A stretch of DNA of 64,000 bases, from assembly GCA_021014325.1 (NCBI GenBank), contig CM037457.1:4570721-4634720 (forward strand), read 5' to 3'. The translations under genes were made by a program, and so were the position numbers. The notes under the pieces were generated by a model that did no database searches, was not told the origin of the DNA, and was given only the letters and a program-made list of their open reading frames with translations. Each line of letters begins with the position of its first letter. The stretch's first letter is position 1. Shown one piece after another: positions 1-10,788 of the stretch. This stretch comes from Plazaster borealis (Eukaryota > Echinodermata > Asteroidea > Forcipulatida > Labidiasteridae).

Positions 1-761
1 TCTTGTCCTGTGGCAGGGAGCAGGAGGTTGTGGTCGGAGGCTGGGTGTTAGTTTTTCTGTATAAAGTTGGGTTGTTTAAGTTGTATAAGTTGCAGCCAGT
101 CATCCGACCATTATTAAGGTAATACCATTTATTTATTTTAGTTTAGGAGTGTCCCGAAATCTTTGCTTTGCCAGACTTTGTTTAGTATTTTCCTTTGTGG
201 CAAAAAGCCTTGTCATTTGGTATACGTTGTTTGGATGGTCCCGTTAAGGGATAAAATATAACTATGTATCGGCATTTCGTTTCCATCTTGTTTCAATTAT
301 TCTGTTCTCAATTTCTCTTGGTGATTTTAGTTGTTCGTATTCCTAATTTCTACTGGCGGTGAATTTAATCCGCTACAGTTTTGGTGGCAGCGGTGGGATT
401 GCGGATAAATTATTTATTTAATTAGGTACGACTAAAATCACCAAGAGAAATCGAGAACAGAATAATTGAAACAAGATGGAAACGAAATGCCGATACATAG
501 TTATATTTTATCCCTTAACGGGACCATCCAAACAACGTATACCAAATGACAAGGCTTTTTGCCACAAAGGAAAATACTAAACAAAGTCTGGCAAAGCAAA
601 GATTTCGGGACACTCCTAAACTAAAATAAATAAATGGTATTACCTTAATAATGGTCGGATGACTGGCTGCAACTTATACAACTTAAACAACCCAACTTTA
701 TACAGAAAAACTAACACCCAGCCTCCGACCACAACCTCCTACTCCCTGCCACAGGACAAGA
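1..761. repeat. Inverted LTR pair (long palindrome) around a tRNA-Leu primer binding site
   Basis: Bases 1-341 and about 424-761 are near-perfect reverse complements; only scattered differences are visible. Between them, 382-400 reads as an exact 19-nt complement of the 3' end plus CCA of a tRNA-Leu(AAG)-type tRNA, as remembered from vertebrate sequence. That is what a retrotransposon primer binding site looks like, placed four bases after an LTR-like end (ACA at 375-377). So the left arm is the 3' part of a 5' LTR and the right arm is the same LTR inverted. The LTR start lies left of the window. No gag or pol is visible. Confidence 0.75.
382..400 (+). other. LTR retrotransposon primer binding site (tRNA-Leu)
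   Basis: TGGTGGCAGCGGTGGGATT would pair with the tRNA-Leu acceptor end including CCA. It sits just downstream of the LTR end, as expected for a PBS. Confidence 0.75.
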
Positions 762-821
762 CTGCCACCCCGAGCTCTAAGGCCCAGTGGTTTTATTAGA
801 GTGGTCTGTAAGATTAACAAT

Positions 822-1075
822 AACCATTAACTGCATTCCTTCTCCCAGATAGGGAGAACTGGACTGGAATGTCTAATTATTACAAGACAATTACAAATAA
901 CTGCATTCCTTCTCCCAGACCGAGAAATTGGAATGACTCTTAAATATTACAAGACAATAACTGCATTCCTTCTCCCAGACCGAGAAACTGGAATGACTCT
1001 TAAATATTACAAGACAATAACCAATAACTGCATTCCTTCTCCCCGACTGAGAAACTGGAATGACTCTTAATCATC
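822..1075. repeat. Tandem repeat, about four units of 60-68 bp
   Basis: Four successive units carry the shared core CTGCATTCCTTCTCCC, followed by GAGAAACTGGAATGACTC in the last two. Each unit contains a small inverted pair (CATTCC...GGAATG). The array lies between the LTR palindrome and a LINE 3' end. Confidence 0.85.
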
Positions 1076-1139
1076 TTATCCATCACACTATCTATCTGGT
1101 GAGCTTGTACATTCCCACCACTCTAATATTCTTGATGCA

Positions 1140-1445
1140 TACAGACACTGACTCCGCTCATGAGCCGATCAGACCTGGCTTTCTGTTCCCAGAACTAGAA
1201 GGAAGGCTGGGGATAGCTCATTCGCCGTGGCTGCCCCGCGTCTGTGGAATGAGCTTCCTGCCTGTCTCAGAGAAGCGATCTCGATGCCTGTATTCAAACA
1301 TTTTCCTCAAGACATTCTTGTTCCAAGATCAATCCTAGTTCTGTTTCTGTTCAATATTCTGTTTCCTATAAAGCACTGTGTTCTTCGTATAGCTCTATGT
1401 AAATGCATTGTATTGTATATTATTGTTTTTATTATTATTATTTGA
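1140..1445 (+). mobile_element. LINE 3' fragment (C-terminus of reverse transcriptase ORF2)
   Basis: Bases 1218-1300 encode a stretch containing AAPRLWNELP, the C-terminal motif typical of CR1/L2-type LINE ORF2 proteins. The frame runs to a stop at 1445 in an ATT-rich tail. The upstream RT domains are absent, so this is a 5'-truncated copy lying in the PDE2A intron just before exon 1457. Confidence 0.75.
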
Positions 1446-1456
1446 TCTTCACACAG

Positions 1457-1531
1457 AGACATCACTTTTCTCAGGCCATGTGCATTCTGAACACAGACGG
1501 CTGCAATATCTTTGAGAATCTTTCCAGAGAG
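1457..1531 (+). CDS. PDE2A: PDE2A exon (RHHFSQA segment)
   Basis: Phase 0 to phase 0, 25 codons. It encodes [16 protein letters not shown] and on to LSRE. It is flanked by ...ACACAG and GTAAGC. The previous exon is outside the window. Confidence 0.88.
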
Positions 1532-4500
1532 GTAAGCGTAATCTGCTCATAGATTGTGCAAGTCTTGCATGCATTCATGGAAACATTTCAGGAACCTTGG
1601 GTCCCCAAATACATCGCCTTAAAGGGGGGGGGCTCCAAGGTTCAATTCAGTTTTATGATGCATTCATTTTCCAATGGACAGAGTCCTTACGAAAGTGGGG
1701 AAAAATTACAAGTCTCTAACCTTACGTTAGAACGGTGTGTAAGATGCCATTTTGTTTGATACAGCTTCCAGTGCGATTTTTGTCAAAATCCCAAAACATC
1801 CTCAGGCGTTACATTTCATGAGTTCTGATGTTTGGTAAAATGGTCTGTCTAACTGATTCTTTTGTATTGTCTCTACTCATGTAGGATTACCAGAATGCTC
1901 TGGATCTTATGCAAGACATTATCCTAGCCACTGATCTTGCTCATCATCTCCGCATCATCAAGGAACTTAAGCAGATGGCTGAAGGTACACTTCAAAAATC
2001 AAATCTAACTTTACAGCAAACTGTTTTGTTTGAGATGTTTGTTGGGGTGTTTTAACGCTACATGCGAAGTGTGGATCTGAGAACAAAAGAGGTTCACATA
2101 ATGTAGGGACTTGAAACACTATGTGGACTTACACATGTCCACATAGTGTTTTTTACAGTGTTTTTCCTTAAGTGTACAGAACAATGGAATGTCCACAGAG
2201 TGACTGCAACACAGAGCTGTGTGTTGGGGTGTTTGTTTGTTTGTTTGTTTTTTTGTTGTTGTTATTGTTTTGGGAGGTTTTTTTTTTTGTGGGGGCGGTT
2301 GTTGGCTGGTTCATTGGTTTACTTCCACTCATGTATATAGCAAATAAAACCAATGGTTTTGTAGAGAATAATAAATGATGAGAGGTAGGCCATCTAGAAA
2401 CCCACAGGGCTTGTATCGATGACCCTAAAATAGGTGCCAATGGTAGAGTGGATGTATTCGACCAAACTAGAAATGAAAAGAATTTAATGCTTTTAAAGCA
2501 AAAGGAAAAAATGAAACGTGGGGCCATGGTAGGCATCTGCCCTCCCAATTCTGGCAGAACAGTGGGGAAAATTCAGACGCAGCAGCGAGAAGAAACGAAT
2601 GGAGAGCAAAGGCAAAAAAACCACCTTTTTACTCGGTGTTAGAAATTGATACTTATGTTTTTATCTGTGTAAAATTTCGGGCAAATCAACCCCCCTCTGC
2701 CCCCTTAACCAAAGAGTTCCCATACGCCCATGAGCCGACTTGGCCCTCACTCTACCAGTGTTTTTAATGTGGCCTCCTATAGTCTATTCATATTAAGTAT
2801 CTAAAAGTGTTGAAAGTGAACAATTTAAATAGCCAATATATCCAATATCCAATATGTCACTGAACCTCTTGGCTTCGCTTGACGCAGCTCAAAGCCAAAA
2901 CCCAAGTTGCCAGTAAAGTTTTACCGTTACACTGATGTGTGATGAGCACTAGCTTTTAAGTCACATTCGAAGGAGAAATTGCAAATAAGAATTAAGTTGA
3001 TTTCTTTTACTATGACAACTTATATATGACTTGTTTCCAGATGGGTACAGGACTGAAGACCCACACTGTCATAAGTTACTACTGTGTCTACTCATGACAA
3101 GCTGTGACCTCTCCGATCAGACTAAGAACTGGCAGACGACCAAGAGAATAGCAGTGAGTAATAATACAGACATATACATAGTCATAATAAAACAAGGAAG
3201 ATAGTGGTAGCACTTAAAGGCACTGAACAACGTTTGGAAATTGCCAAAGACCAGTGTTCTCACTTGGTGTATCCCAACATATGCATAAAATAACAAGCCT
3301 GTGAAAATTTGGGCTCAATTGGTCATCGAAGTTGCAAGAAAATGATGAAAGAAAAAACACTCTTGTTGTACAAATTTGTGTGCTTTCAGATAAGAATAAA
3401 AAACTTCTTGCAAGAAGTTTTTATTATTTTAGTGAGAAATTACCTCTTTCTCAAAAACTACGTTACTTTAGAGGGAGTCGTTTCCTACAATGTTTTATAC
3501 TATCAACAACTCTCCGTTGCTTGTTACCAAGTAAGTTTTTATGCTAATATTTGTTTTGAGTCATTACCAAACGTGTACGATACCTTTAATGACCATTGAT
3601 CATTACGGATGTGAAATTGCAATTAATTACCTTATAGCACTGAGCTGATGATGTATCCTTCAAATTGTTTTTCCCCCCAATGTTAGGAGCTGATCTATAA
3701 AGAGTTCTTCACCCAAGGTGATCTTGAGAAGGCGATGGGTATGGAGACGCCAGAGATGTATGACAGGGAGAAAGCCTGCATCCCTGAGCTTCAGATCAAC
3801 TTCCTGAACCACATCGCGCTGCCCGTCTATCAGTGAGTCCCGTTTATAGCTTTTATTCTTTCCTCAAAACAATCAGGGGAAGAGTTCACAGTGCTGCCAT
3901 GGCAACACAGAAAAGTTTTGCTTTATTGCCAGAAACGAAAACAGTCACTACCCAAATTGTGATGTTAATGATGATGCGGGTTTCTTAGAAATATCCTTGT
4001 TTAACCCATATCTGCCTGACTGTGGTCACAGTACAGAACGCTGTTCCTGCCTAAAAAGCCTGGTTCATACTTCCTGCGAATGCAAATGCGATGCGAATTT
4101 TGACGTCACAAATTCGCAACGAACAATTTGGAAGAGTTGAGCTGTGTTCAACTCTACCGGAACATTCACAGCGAAAGCAGAGCTGTGACGTCAAATTCGC
4201 TTTGCACGAAGCATTCGCAAGTATGAACCAGGCTTAAGCCCATGCAGCGCTTATTACTGTTACAATAAACATTCATCAATTACTGCCTTGCAAATAAACA
4301 CACCCCAACAAACTGTATACTGCTAGAAAGAGCACAAAATTCTCTTTAATGTGATAGAGATTTTGTCATGTTTACCATTTCATATCAATAGTTATCAGGA
4401 CAAAAAGAAAGACACTAACTTCTTGTTCATCTACGGGTTTTCTTGTATTTAGGCGCTATCAGCGTTTGTGTGTGTTCTACAGGAAATCCCGTAGTTAGGC

Positions 4501-7500
4501 AGATATGGGTTAATGAATAGAATAGAGTTTCATTTACTATTTTGCAGCTTGATGAAATCTTGCCCTGATTGGTGATGTTTGTCGGGATCGAAATGGGGAT
4601 CGGGGTTGGGTGGTGAGGGCTTCGTTAAGAATGAATTTATACATGTCCTGTGAATTCTTCAAATGATAATGATTGATTGCAAGCATACTTGTGATATGTT
4701 GAAGAGGGGAAGAACAGGCATGATTCTCTTTCTACTTTAGACTGATTTCCATTTTTTTTGCCCTTGGAAAAATCAGGAAAATGGTGTTAAATAGCCTGAA
4801 AAGTCTATTGAAGCCTACATCATGTGTACTTGTAGGTCAGCCCTTGTACTCAATAAAATACTCCTACTTTTTTCCAAAGACCAAATATCATGCCCTGAAG
4901 AAATCTGGCTTTGCTTGCCCATTTATATTGGAGTAAGATAAAGCTGGGGGGGTGGTCTTTGGCTTTTACTCTTCTGGTGCTTCAATTTCAATTTAGGCCA
5001 TCAGGTAAAGTTCCACTTTCACTGATAATGTTGATAGGAAGTACAACATGTCTTGAAAACAAAAATAAGCTCAGAAAGGGTTTTAGTAAAGTCAAAGTTT
5101 TGACTGATTTTTACTTGTCATTTCACTCCGAATCGATCGTGCAAGTCTTGCGCCTATTCAAACATTTTGGTCCCATGTACATTGCTTTAACGCGTCGAGG
5201 AAAGAAACTTGTGCACTTTAAGGGGTCCCAATGTTCAAATGCGCGAGACTTGCACAGTCTACAGAGGGCAATATCTTCTACAGTTCACATTTATATCGCC
5301 TTCCAGTTCAACCTCATGCCAAGAACACCTTTCTAACCTGTGCATGTTGTGAAAGTTCTAATACAATGTCCTCATGCCACCAGAGAGCGAAATGACCTCA
5401 TACCTTGTAGTTATATTGCCCTCCCAAACCCAATGAAACAGGTCAATATAACCTCAGTCCAGAGACAGTTGTATTCCATCTTCATATATTAACATCATGG
5501 TTTGAAATGCTGTTTTACACCAGCAGGGCAATATAACATTTAACATTTTTTACTAATAAATGCAGTTACATTGCATCAAAGGGAGGGCAATATAACGAGC
5601 CCTCTCCTCAGGAATGAAGGAATGACACATGAATTCCATCTAAAAAATAAAAAATAAATCCATATATCCTGCATATGAATTGCAATACAACCTCAGTCCA
5701 TAAATGGTTTTAATGCCCCCCAAAAGTCAGATGTTCCGGTAGTGAACAGGGGAGTGAACAGGGCCAGACGTCATTTAGCTTTTTAGCAGAATATTACTGG
5801 AAAATTTGAGTTTATTATTACCTGTGGATTTACCTGAGGAGGCCAATATGAAATATCACCAACGGATTTATATTGCCCTCCTCATCAGTCATAAACATAG
5901 GGCAGTATTTGTCATTGTATTACCCTGTCATCCTCATTTCAAAGTTGCTTCTGATGCAGCTTAACATGTGCTGTGGGCATACATGGTGTCACAAAGGGTT
6001 GAAGGGACAGACCACTCCACCTTGTTTACAAAAGAGTGACTTTGAACCTTAGAGTTTTCTAATAGAACTGGAGGGCGGACAAAACCACGTGATACAGCCC
6101 CACAAGAAGTATTTTTGCAATTTGTTGTTTGTGCTTCATGAAATTTGGCCCTCTATTCTCACTTAAAAGCATGGCAGTATTCGAATTAGCAGCTGTGGCT
6201 ATGGCTATAAGACTGTTGCTAAGGGTGTTCAGGACATCTTATTACTTCAATGTATGCTAGCGCGGCAATTCAGCCGTAGCCAGAGCCGTTTGCCATTTCA
6301 GACATGGCGTGAATCATTTTATCTGTCCTCAATAAATTAGTGTCTTAAAGGGATTGTATACGTTTGGTAATTGGAACCCACTGTTTGTTTCAATCCTACA
6401 TAGTTGTAGATATTATACCATAAAACCAACCTGTGAAAATTTCATTTCAAAAAAGTGGTAGCGTTTTTGAGATATTCACGAAAATCTGGTGCGGTTTGTC
6501 CATGCAGGAAGAACAATCTGCAATTGGAATACACAATCTGAGAAATGTTACTGTCAGTTACACTCCTCAGATTCAAATTTGTTGGATAAAAAGTAATATC
6601 TTTTTCTATAACCACATTACTTCGAAGTCAAATGCTTCTAAAAATGCTTTATACTATAGAAAGCTGCTTCACTTCTAACAAAGTAAGTTTTTATTGCGAT
6701 TAATTTTAAGAGTGATTACCAAACGTATACAGACCCTTTGAGTAGCTCTATGATACAGAGGGCCCTTCATGTAACTATATGTTGCAAGCCATGGTTGTCT
6801 GTAACCCATTTTAGTGTGTGTTTATTTTCAGACCTCCATATCGCTAACCCGTTTCCTGTTCTACATTTTCTCCATCATTTTGTCCATTTTCCTCCAGTGG
6901 CTCATCATATGTGCGTCCGTTGGGTTCCAATAGTGTATTTTGTGGCTGATTATATTCTATTGTTCTAACTCCATGTCTATTTATCTGAGCTCGGACCAAT
7001 TTCATAGAGCTGCTTAAGCACAAAAAGAAGCTAAGCATAGCAAAATTATGCTTACCAGAATGTGGTTACCAGCCAAACTACCATGTCACTTGACAATCTG
7101 TGACTGGTATCTATGTATTTATTTGTTTATTAAAAAATTGCTTATAACAGCCCAACAGGCTGAATTACAATACAGATGAACGAGCAGTAAAAAAGCACAT
7201 CAAGATACAACTATAGTGAAAAGCATTAAATATACAATAAGAAAGGACTAGTCTATACTAGAAATGTATCCTGCTCATTTTTGCTAAGCAGAAATTTGTT
7301 AAGCAATATTTTGTGCTTAAGCAGTTCTTTGAAATTGGGCCCTGATTATGGTCATAGGTTCATCCAGAGAGGGTGGAGTTCAGAGCAGTAATTAGTGAAG
7401 GTTTTTGCTGCCGGCTCAGCAGATCATTTATCAGAACAAAATGTGTACAGTGTAAAGAAATTCTCAATTTCATACACAATTCTTTTTTGTTGTTGTAAAC

Positions 7501-10309
7501 CTCAACACTTGTCTTGATTTACATTTCACAGGTTTATAGTTTAACCCTTTAGAGACCATAGCGGCCACAAGCGGCTTGTACCAATATGCCCATAGCGGCC
7601 GCAAACGGCTGCAAGGTTTGACCTACTTCCATTCACATAAAGAGGTCAAAGTAAAGGTCATGTCCGGATATGAAATTTTCCAATGTAGTATGTTAACATA
7701 GTATCACAATTTCTAAACACAAAACTAAATTTTCTGTTTCATGTTATTTCTGTTGACATTTTTACTGACAAAATTTGGTTAAAGAAATGAGAAATATTAG
7801 CAATGTCTGGGCGTTTTATGGTGATTATACAGAAATGAATGGTCTCTACAGGGTTAAACAAATATAATTATTGGTTCAGCAGCATAAATTTAGATCTACA
7901 AAAAAATCTGTCACTGAAATGTCACTGAAGTCTACGCAACAAACAATCAAACATTTTCCATTCGAACATTCACTTTCCATGTTCCTGTTGTAACATTCAA
8001 ACCACATTTCTTATCGTATGCATGTCGTCCAGAAATGTCAAAACTACTATATTAAAAAAATAAATCCATACAAACGTACAAGTTTGTCGACCAAGTTCGT
8101 TGGGGTTACAAGCTAGAACCGTTTCTTTACTTTTTTTTGTCTCTGTATGCAGAATACTGGCCAAGATGTTCCCGGTCATTGGCCAGCTCGTCGACACGAT
8201 GGAGACCAATAAGAAGAAGTGGGGTCTTCTAGCCGAGGAGACCAAACAACAGCAGAACAATCAACTCACATAATGCACCCTTTCTTAGATTCTTAGTTAT
8301 GGCACGGGTAGATCCATTGTTAAGGGTTAGGGCAAGGGGCAGTAACAAGGGGGAACAGTAGAAGGATCCCATAGGGTGAATGCTGGCTGGATGGTTTGCC
8401 AAATGTCATCTAAACAAATAAACGATTTGACATCTATGATTGCATAAACTGCACGTATGAGTCGAATGACTATGAATATTATACGGGTGGGATGCTAACC
8501 AGTAACCTTGTGATTGCAAGCCCAGTTTTTGTACCCACATGACTGCTCTGGTAGCTTTATAAGTCTGAACACAAAAGATTTCATAGCATTCTTCATCAGT
8601 GATTGATTATAGACCCATGTTATTGTACAACCATCTTCTTGTTTTTTCCACCCGAGAAACCCAAGCAGTAACAAAATGGCACTTTTTGGCTCACTGATCA
8701 CAGCAAGAGACAAAAAACCTGAGATGATCACAAAGCAATGAAGTGTTGTATGTCGCATGTGCTTCCTTGTCTTCAAATAATTCAGATTATCTTGTAGGAT
8801 TGTCAGAATCTAAGATGCTGTAGTTCTATATAGCTCCATGTTCTTACTAAGCTGTCTTGGCCAATTCCCAGTCTCATCCCTGCCTTTAAAATGGATCTGT
8901 CCAGTAGATTTAAATTTAGAAAACCCTTGACACAAGCTGCTGTCTTTAGTTACACTGATTTCTTTCAGAAGTTGTTGGGGGTTGGGGGGAGCTATGTACC
9001 CACTAATGTCAAGTCTAGTAACCATAAACTGTGACATAGATCACAATGGGGGATGGTTGCCACATCAAAGGTACACAGCCTTTTGGGGACAAGAGCCTCT
9101 GTATGATTGGCATTAATTTATGTACGGACTCCATTTACTCTTCATGAGAGTCAATCAGTGTGACCAAAGTGGGTCGGTGTTAGTCCTCTGGCCTCACCCA
9201 TCGTCAAAACTCCTTCGAATCAATCTTCTAGTCTTCCTTTTAACCAAGTTTTTTGTAAGAAAGGAAATGGACGAAGCATCGTCCCCAAAAAAAATATCAG
9301 GGAGCATTTGTTCTATTGATAAATAACTAGCACCAGAACTATGGCAATAAAATACAGTTTTGAAATCAAAGGGCCAAAGGACTATCGCAGTGCATGCCAG
9401 GTTTACACCAACAACTTGTCAGTAGGTTTCTTGTTTACTTTCTTGATTGTGTAATACACGCTGTACCATTAAGTCTCTAATTCCGCCCATTAAACATTTT
9501 GTCTCTTTCCTGTTTGTTTGTGGTTGCCTCAGTTTTTTTTTCAAACCAAAGAGTATTAACCATGTCATTTGTTTTTACCGAGTTTTACCAACTTTTGTTG
9601 CAGTAACCCCCTTGAAAATAACAGCTGTTTTAGTTTGAGTCAAACCCGGAGAGTTTTTTTCAGACAGAAACTAGTTGTTATGATTGCTTTTTTTTGTTTT
9701 GTAGGAGTTTCAAAAGTCGCTCTTAAAACCAGTGAAATGGCAGCTACTAACCAACTAACTGACTAACTTCTCGTTTCTGTCTTTTTTTATGTTTTTGTTG
9801 TGTTGCTGCCATTTCGTCGTCCAACGTGTCCATCAACCAACGTTATACTGTCGTCCAATGCACGTACACCTGCACGTATGCACACAACCTTCCCGTGTCC
9901 CCGTTCAATCTCCCTCAACCTCCACCACCATTATGTACTGTCAATGTTTCTGGCCACCGACAATGCAACCACAAAAAAAAAACACGTTGTTGTCGACGCC
10001 TCCGCCAGGATTCTGTCGAAGGTGTTTCCGTCCGTCACGCAACTTGTGGACAACGTGGAGGCTAACAAGACGATGTGGTTGCGTTTGAAACGCGAGAGCA
10101 ACTTGAGGAAACTCAGCAGTGCCAACTCGATAGACTTCTTCCAGATCCCGTTCCGGAGTGAGAATGGCGCGGTGGAGTTTGGAGAGGGGTTGTCCGAGGT
10201 GACGGAGGAGGAGCTGGCTGGAGAGGTGGAGCCAGGGAAGGGATCCAAGGGGGGTGCCGTGGTGGAGGAAACCAGTGAGAAGAATAACAATACAGCCCCG
10301 TCATCGTGA
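1457..10309 (+). CDS. PDE2A: PDE2A: cGMP-stimulated cAMP/cGMP 3',5'-phosphodiesterase, 3' part with two alternative last exons
   Basis: Six coding exons are seen: 1457-1531, 1885-1984, 3041-3153, 3687-3832, then either 8153-8273 or 10009-10309. Conceptually joined they give 184 or 244 residues of the PDE catalytic domain. The match to vertebrate PDE2A is clear in [46 protein letters not shown] and [13 protein letters not shown] holds the fourth metal-binding aspartate; ELQINF holds the purine-clamp glutamine and phenylalanine of the family. PDE2 enzymes hydrolyse cAMP and cGMP to 5'-nucleotides and are stimulated by cGMP bound to N-terminal GAF domains. The GAF domains and first metal-binding histidines must lie upstream of the window. 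Introns are 350 bp to over 4 kb and contain MITEs. The identity is firm; the two 3' ends are inferred from homology and phase. Confidence 0.9.
1553..1645. repeat. Truncated MITE-B copy
   Basis: It starts GTGCAAGTCTTGC and resembles the left half of the short palindromic elements at 5139 and 61092. The right terminal repeat is missing. Confidence 0.5.
1885..1984 (+). CDS. PDE2A: PDE2A exon (ILATDLAHH segment)
   Basis: Acceptor TGTAG, donor GTACAC. It encodes [20 protein letters not shown] and on to MAE, ending in phase 1. ATDLAHH is the diagnostic PDE2 form of the class I PDE ATDLA motif. Confidence 0.9.
3041..3153 (+). CDS. PDE2A: PDE2A exon (metal-binding TSCDLS segment)
   Basis: Acceptor TTTCCAG, donor GTGAGT. 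It encodes [20 protein letters not shown] then [11 protein letters not shown] to RIA. The aspartate in SCDLS is the family's fourth divalent-metal ligand. Confidence 0.9.
3214..3589. mobile_element. MITE-A element (TTAAAGGC termini)
   Basis: It has terminal inverted repeats TTAAAGGC.../...CCTTTAA and inner TIR sequence TTTGGNAATTG / ATTACCAAACG. It is about 375 bp, non-coding, and almost identical in sequence to the copy at 56146-56521. The termini suggest TTAA-type target duplication (inference). Confidence 0.8.
3687..3832 (+). CDS. PDE2A: PDE2A exon (purine-clamp glutamine segment)
   Basis: Acceptor TGTTAG, donor GTGAGT. It encodes [18 protein letters not shown], then a run to [14 protein letters not shown] and ALPVY. 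The Gln and Phe of ELQINF match the nucleotide-binding clamp. It ends in phase 2 (CA|), completed equally well by either downstream terminal exon. Confidence 0.9.
4001..4513. mobile_element. Palindromic element with a second palindromic MITE nested inside
   Basis: The outer termini TTAACCCATATCTGCCT and AGGCAGATATGGGTTAA are inverted repeats. Within it, 4056-4235 is a separate palindrome with arms AAGCCTGGTTCATACTT / AAGTATGAACCAGGCTT and two internal TGACGTCA-like cores. Confidence 0.8.
5139..5255. mobile_element. MITE-B element
   Basis: It is a short palindromic element with termini GTGCAAGTCTTGCGC / GCGCGAGACTTGCAC. Related copies lie at 1553 and 61092. Confidence 0.75.
6345..6740. mobile_element. 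MITE-A element
   Basis: Termini TTAAAGGG / CCCTTTGA with the family's inner TIR (TTTGGTAATTG / ATTACCAAACG). It is more diverged than the 3214 copy. Confidence 0.75.
6993..7342. mobile_element. MITE-C element split by a later insertion
   Basis: Its termini are CCAATTTCATAGAGCTGCTT at the left and AAGCAGTTCTTTGAAATTGG at the right, as in at least seven other copies here. The interior is interrupted at 7112-7265 by a 154-bp insert flanked by the direct repeat GTATC. Confidence 0.8.
7112..7265 (-). mobile_element. Insert with 5-bp target duplication inside MITE-C, possibly a LINE 3' tail
   Basis: GTATC at 7107-7111 and again at 7266-7270 flank the insert. On the minus strand it ends in an A/T-rich run (ATAAACAAATAAATACATA), suggesting a 5'-truncated retroelement. 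Confidence 0.5.
7541..7858. mobile_element. MITE-D element
   Basis: Termini TTAACCCTTTAGAGACC / GGTCTCTACAGGGTTAA. The interior shares AATGTCTGGGCG and GGTGATTATAC with the second copy at 50791-51085. Confidence 0.8.
8153..8273 (+). CDS. PDE2A: PDE2A alternative terminal exon 1 (short C-terminus)
   Basis: After acceptor CTGTATGCAG it supplies the third base of a Gln codon, then 39 residues starting [14 protein letters not shown], containing ETNKKKW, and ending NNQLT with stop TAA at 8271-8273. This is the last catalytic helix plus a very short tail. An AATAAA at 8417-8422 could end this transcript. It lacks the longer vertebrate-like C-terminal extension present in the second terminal exon. 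Confidence 0.85.
8274..10008. other. Sequence between the two PDE2A terminal exons
   Basis: It would be 3'UTR of the short isoform and intron of the long one. Apart from the AATAAA at 8417 I see no gene or complete repeat. AT-rich runs occur near 9650-9720. Confidence 0.6.
8417..8422 (+). terminator. Candidate polyadenylation signal for the short PDE2A isoform
   Basis: AATAAA lies 144 bp after the TAA of the first terminal exon. The use of this site is inferred from position only. Confidence 0.45.
10009..10309 (+). CDS. PDE2A: PDE2A alternative terminal exon 2 (long C-terminus)
   Basis: After acceptor CTCCGCCAG it completes the same split Gln codon, then encodes 99 residues beginning [14 protein letters not shown] and containing EANKTMW. 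About 13 of the first 23 residues match the first terminal exon. It continues into SSANSIDFF, resembling the NNSLDFL of vertebrate PDE2A, then an acidic Glu/Gly-rich tail ending APSS with stop at 10307-10309. An open frame extends upstream to 9800, but homology and the phase-correct acceptor begin at 10009. Confidence 0.85.
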
Positions 10310-10593
10310 CGAATTGGTTCTGAACAGCTTACGTCAGGAAGTGCAAACCGTTCAGATGTGTAGGGGAAAGAGGTTGTAGTCTACGTACAATTACTGCCAC
10401 GGGGATGAGCATTTTTTTAATCAACCTCCCACTGAACACCTCTTGCATGAAATCACATGGAACATGACCTCCCTGGTTGCTAAGTTATTGCATGATGGGA
10501 TCCATAGGCATTGCATCGTGGAAGAATGTAAATCTGGTATCATTAAAAGGTTATGGCATGGTGTGTAGACTAGAATGTTGAGAATTGTGATCT

Positions 10594-10788
10594 GGGCCCC
10601 AATTTCATAAAGCTGTTAAGCAGAAAATACTGCTTAGCAAATTCATTTGCTAAGCAAAAAAATGAGTGGGGCACCAGTTGCAACAATGTAAACTTTGAGG
10701 AATTTGGCTGGTAACCAGTTTCTGTTAAGCAATAATTTTATGTGCTTAGCAAGTTTTTATGCTTACAGGCTTTATGAAATTGGGCCCA
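10594..10788. mobile_element. MITE-C element
   Basis: Termini GGGCCCCAATTTCATAAAGC / GCTTTATGAAATTGGGCCC, with repeated GCTTAGCAA cores inside. Uninterrupted copy of about 195 bp. Confidence 0.85.

Noticed and set aside
4911..5336. 141-aa ORF in a PDE2A intron
   Set aside because: It runs through a MITE-B element and low-complexity intron sequence; no family match.
10113..10304. Pro/Ser-rich minus-strand ORFs opposite PDE2A terminal exon 2
   Set aside because: They are shadows of the GC-rich sense coding sequence, which has clear homology.
9800..10309. 169-aa continuous ORF taken as a gene of its own
   Set aside because: Only the part from 10010 has homology (PDE2A C-terminus), and a phase-correct acceptor lies at 10008. 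The upstream part is intron read-through.
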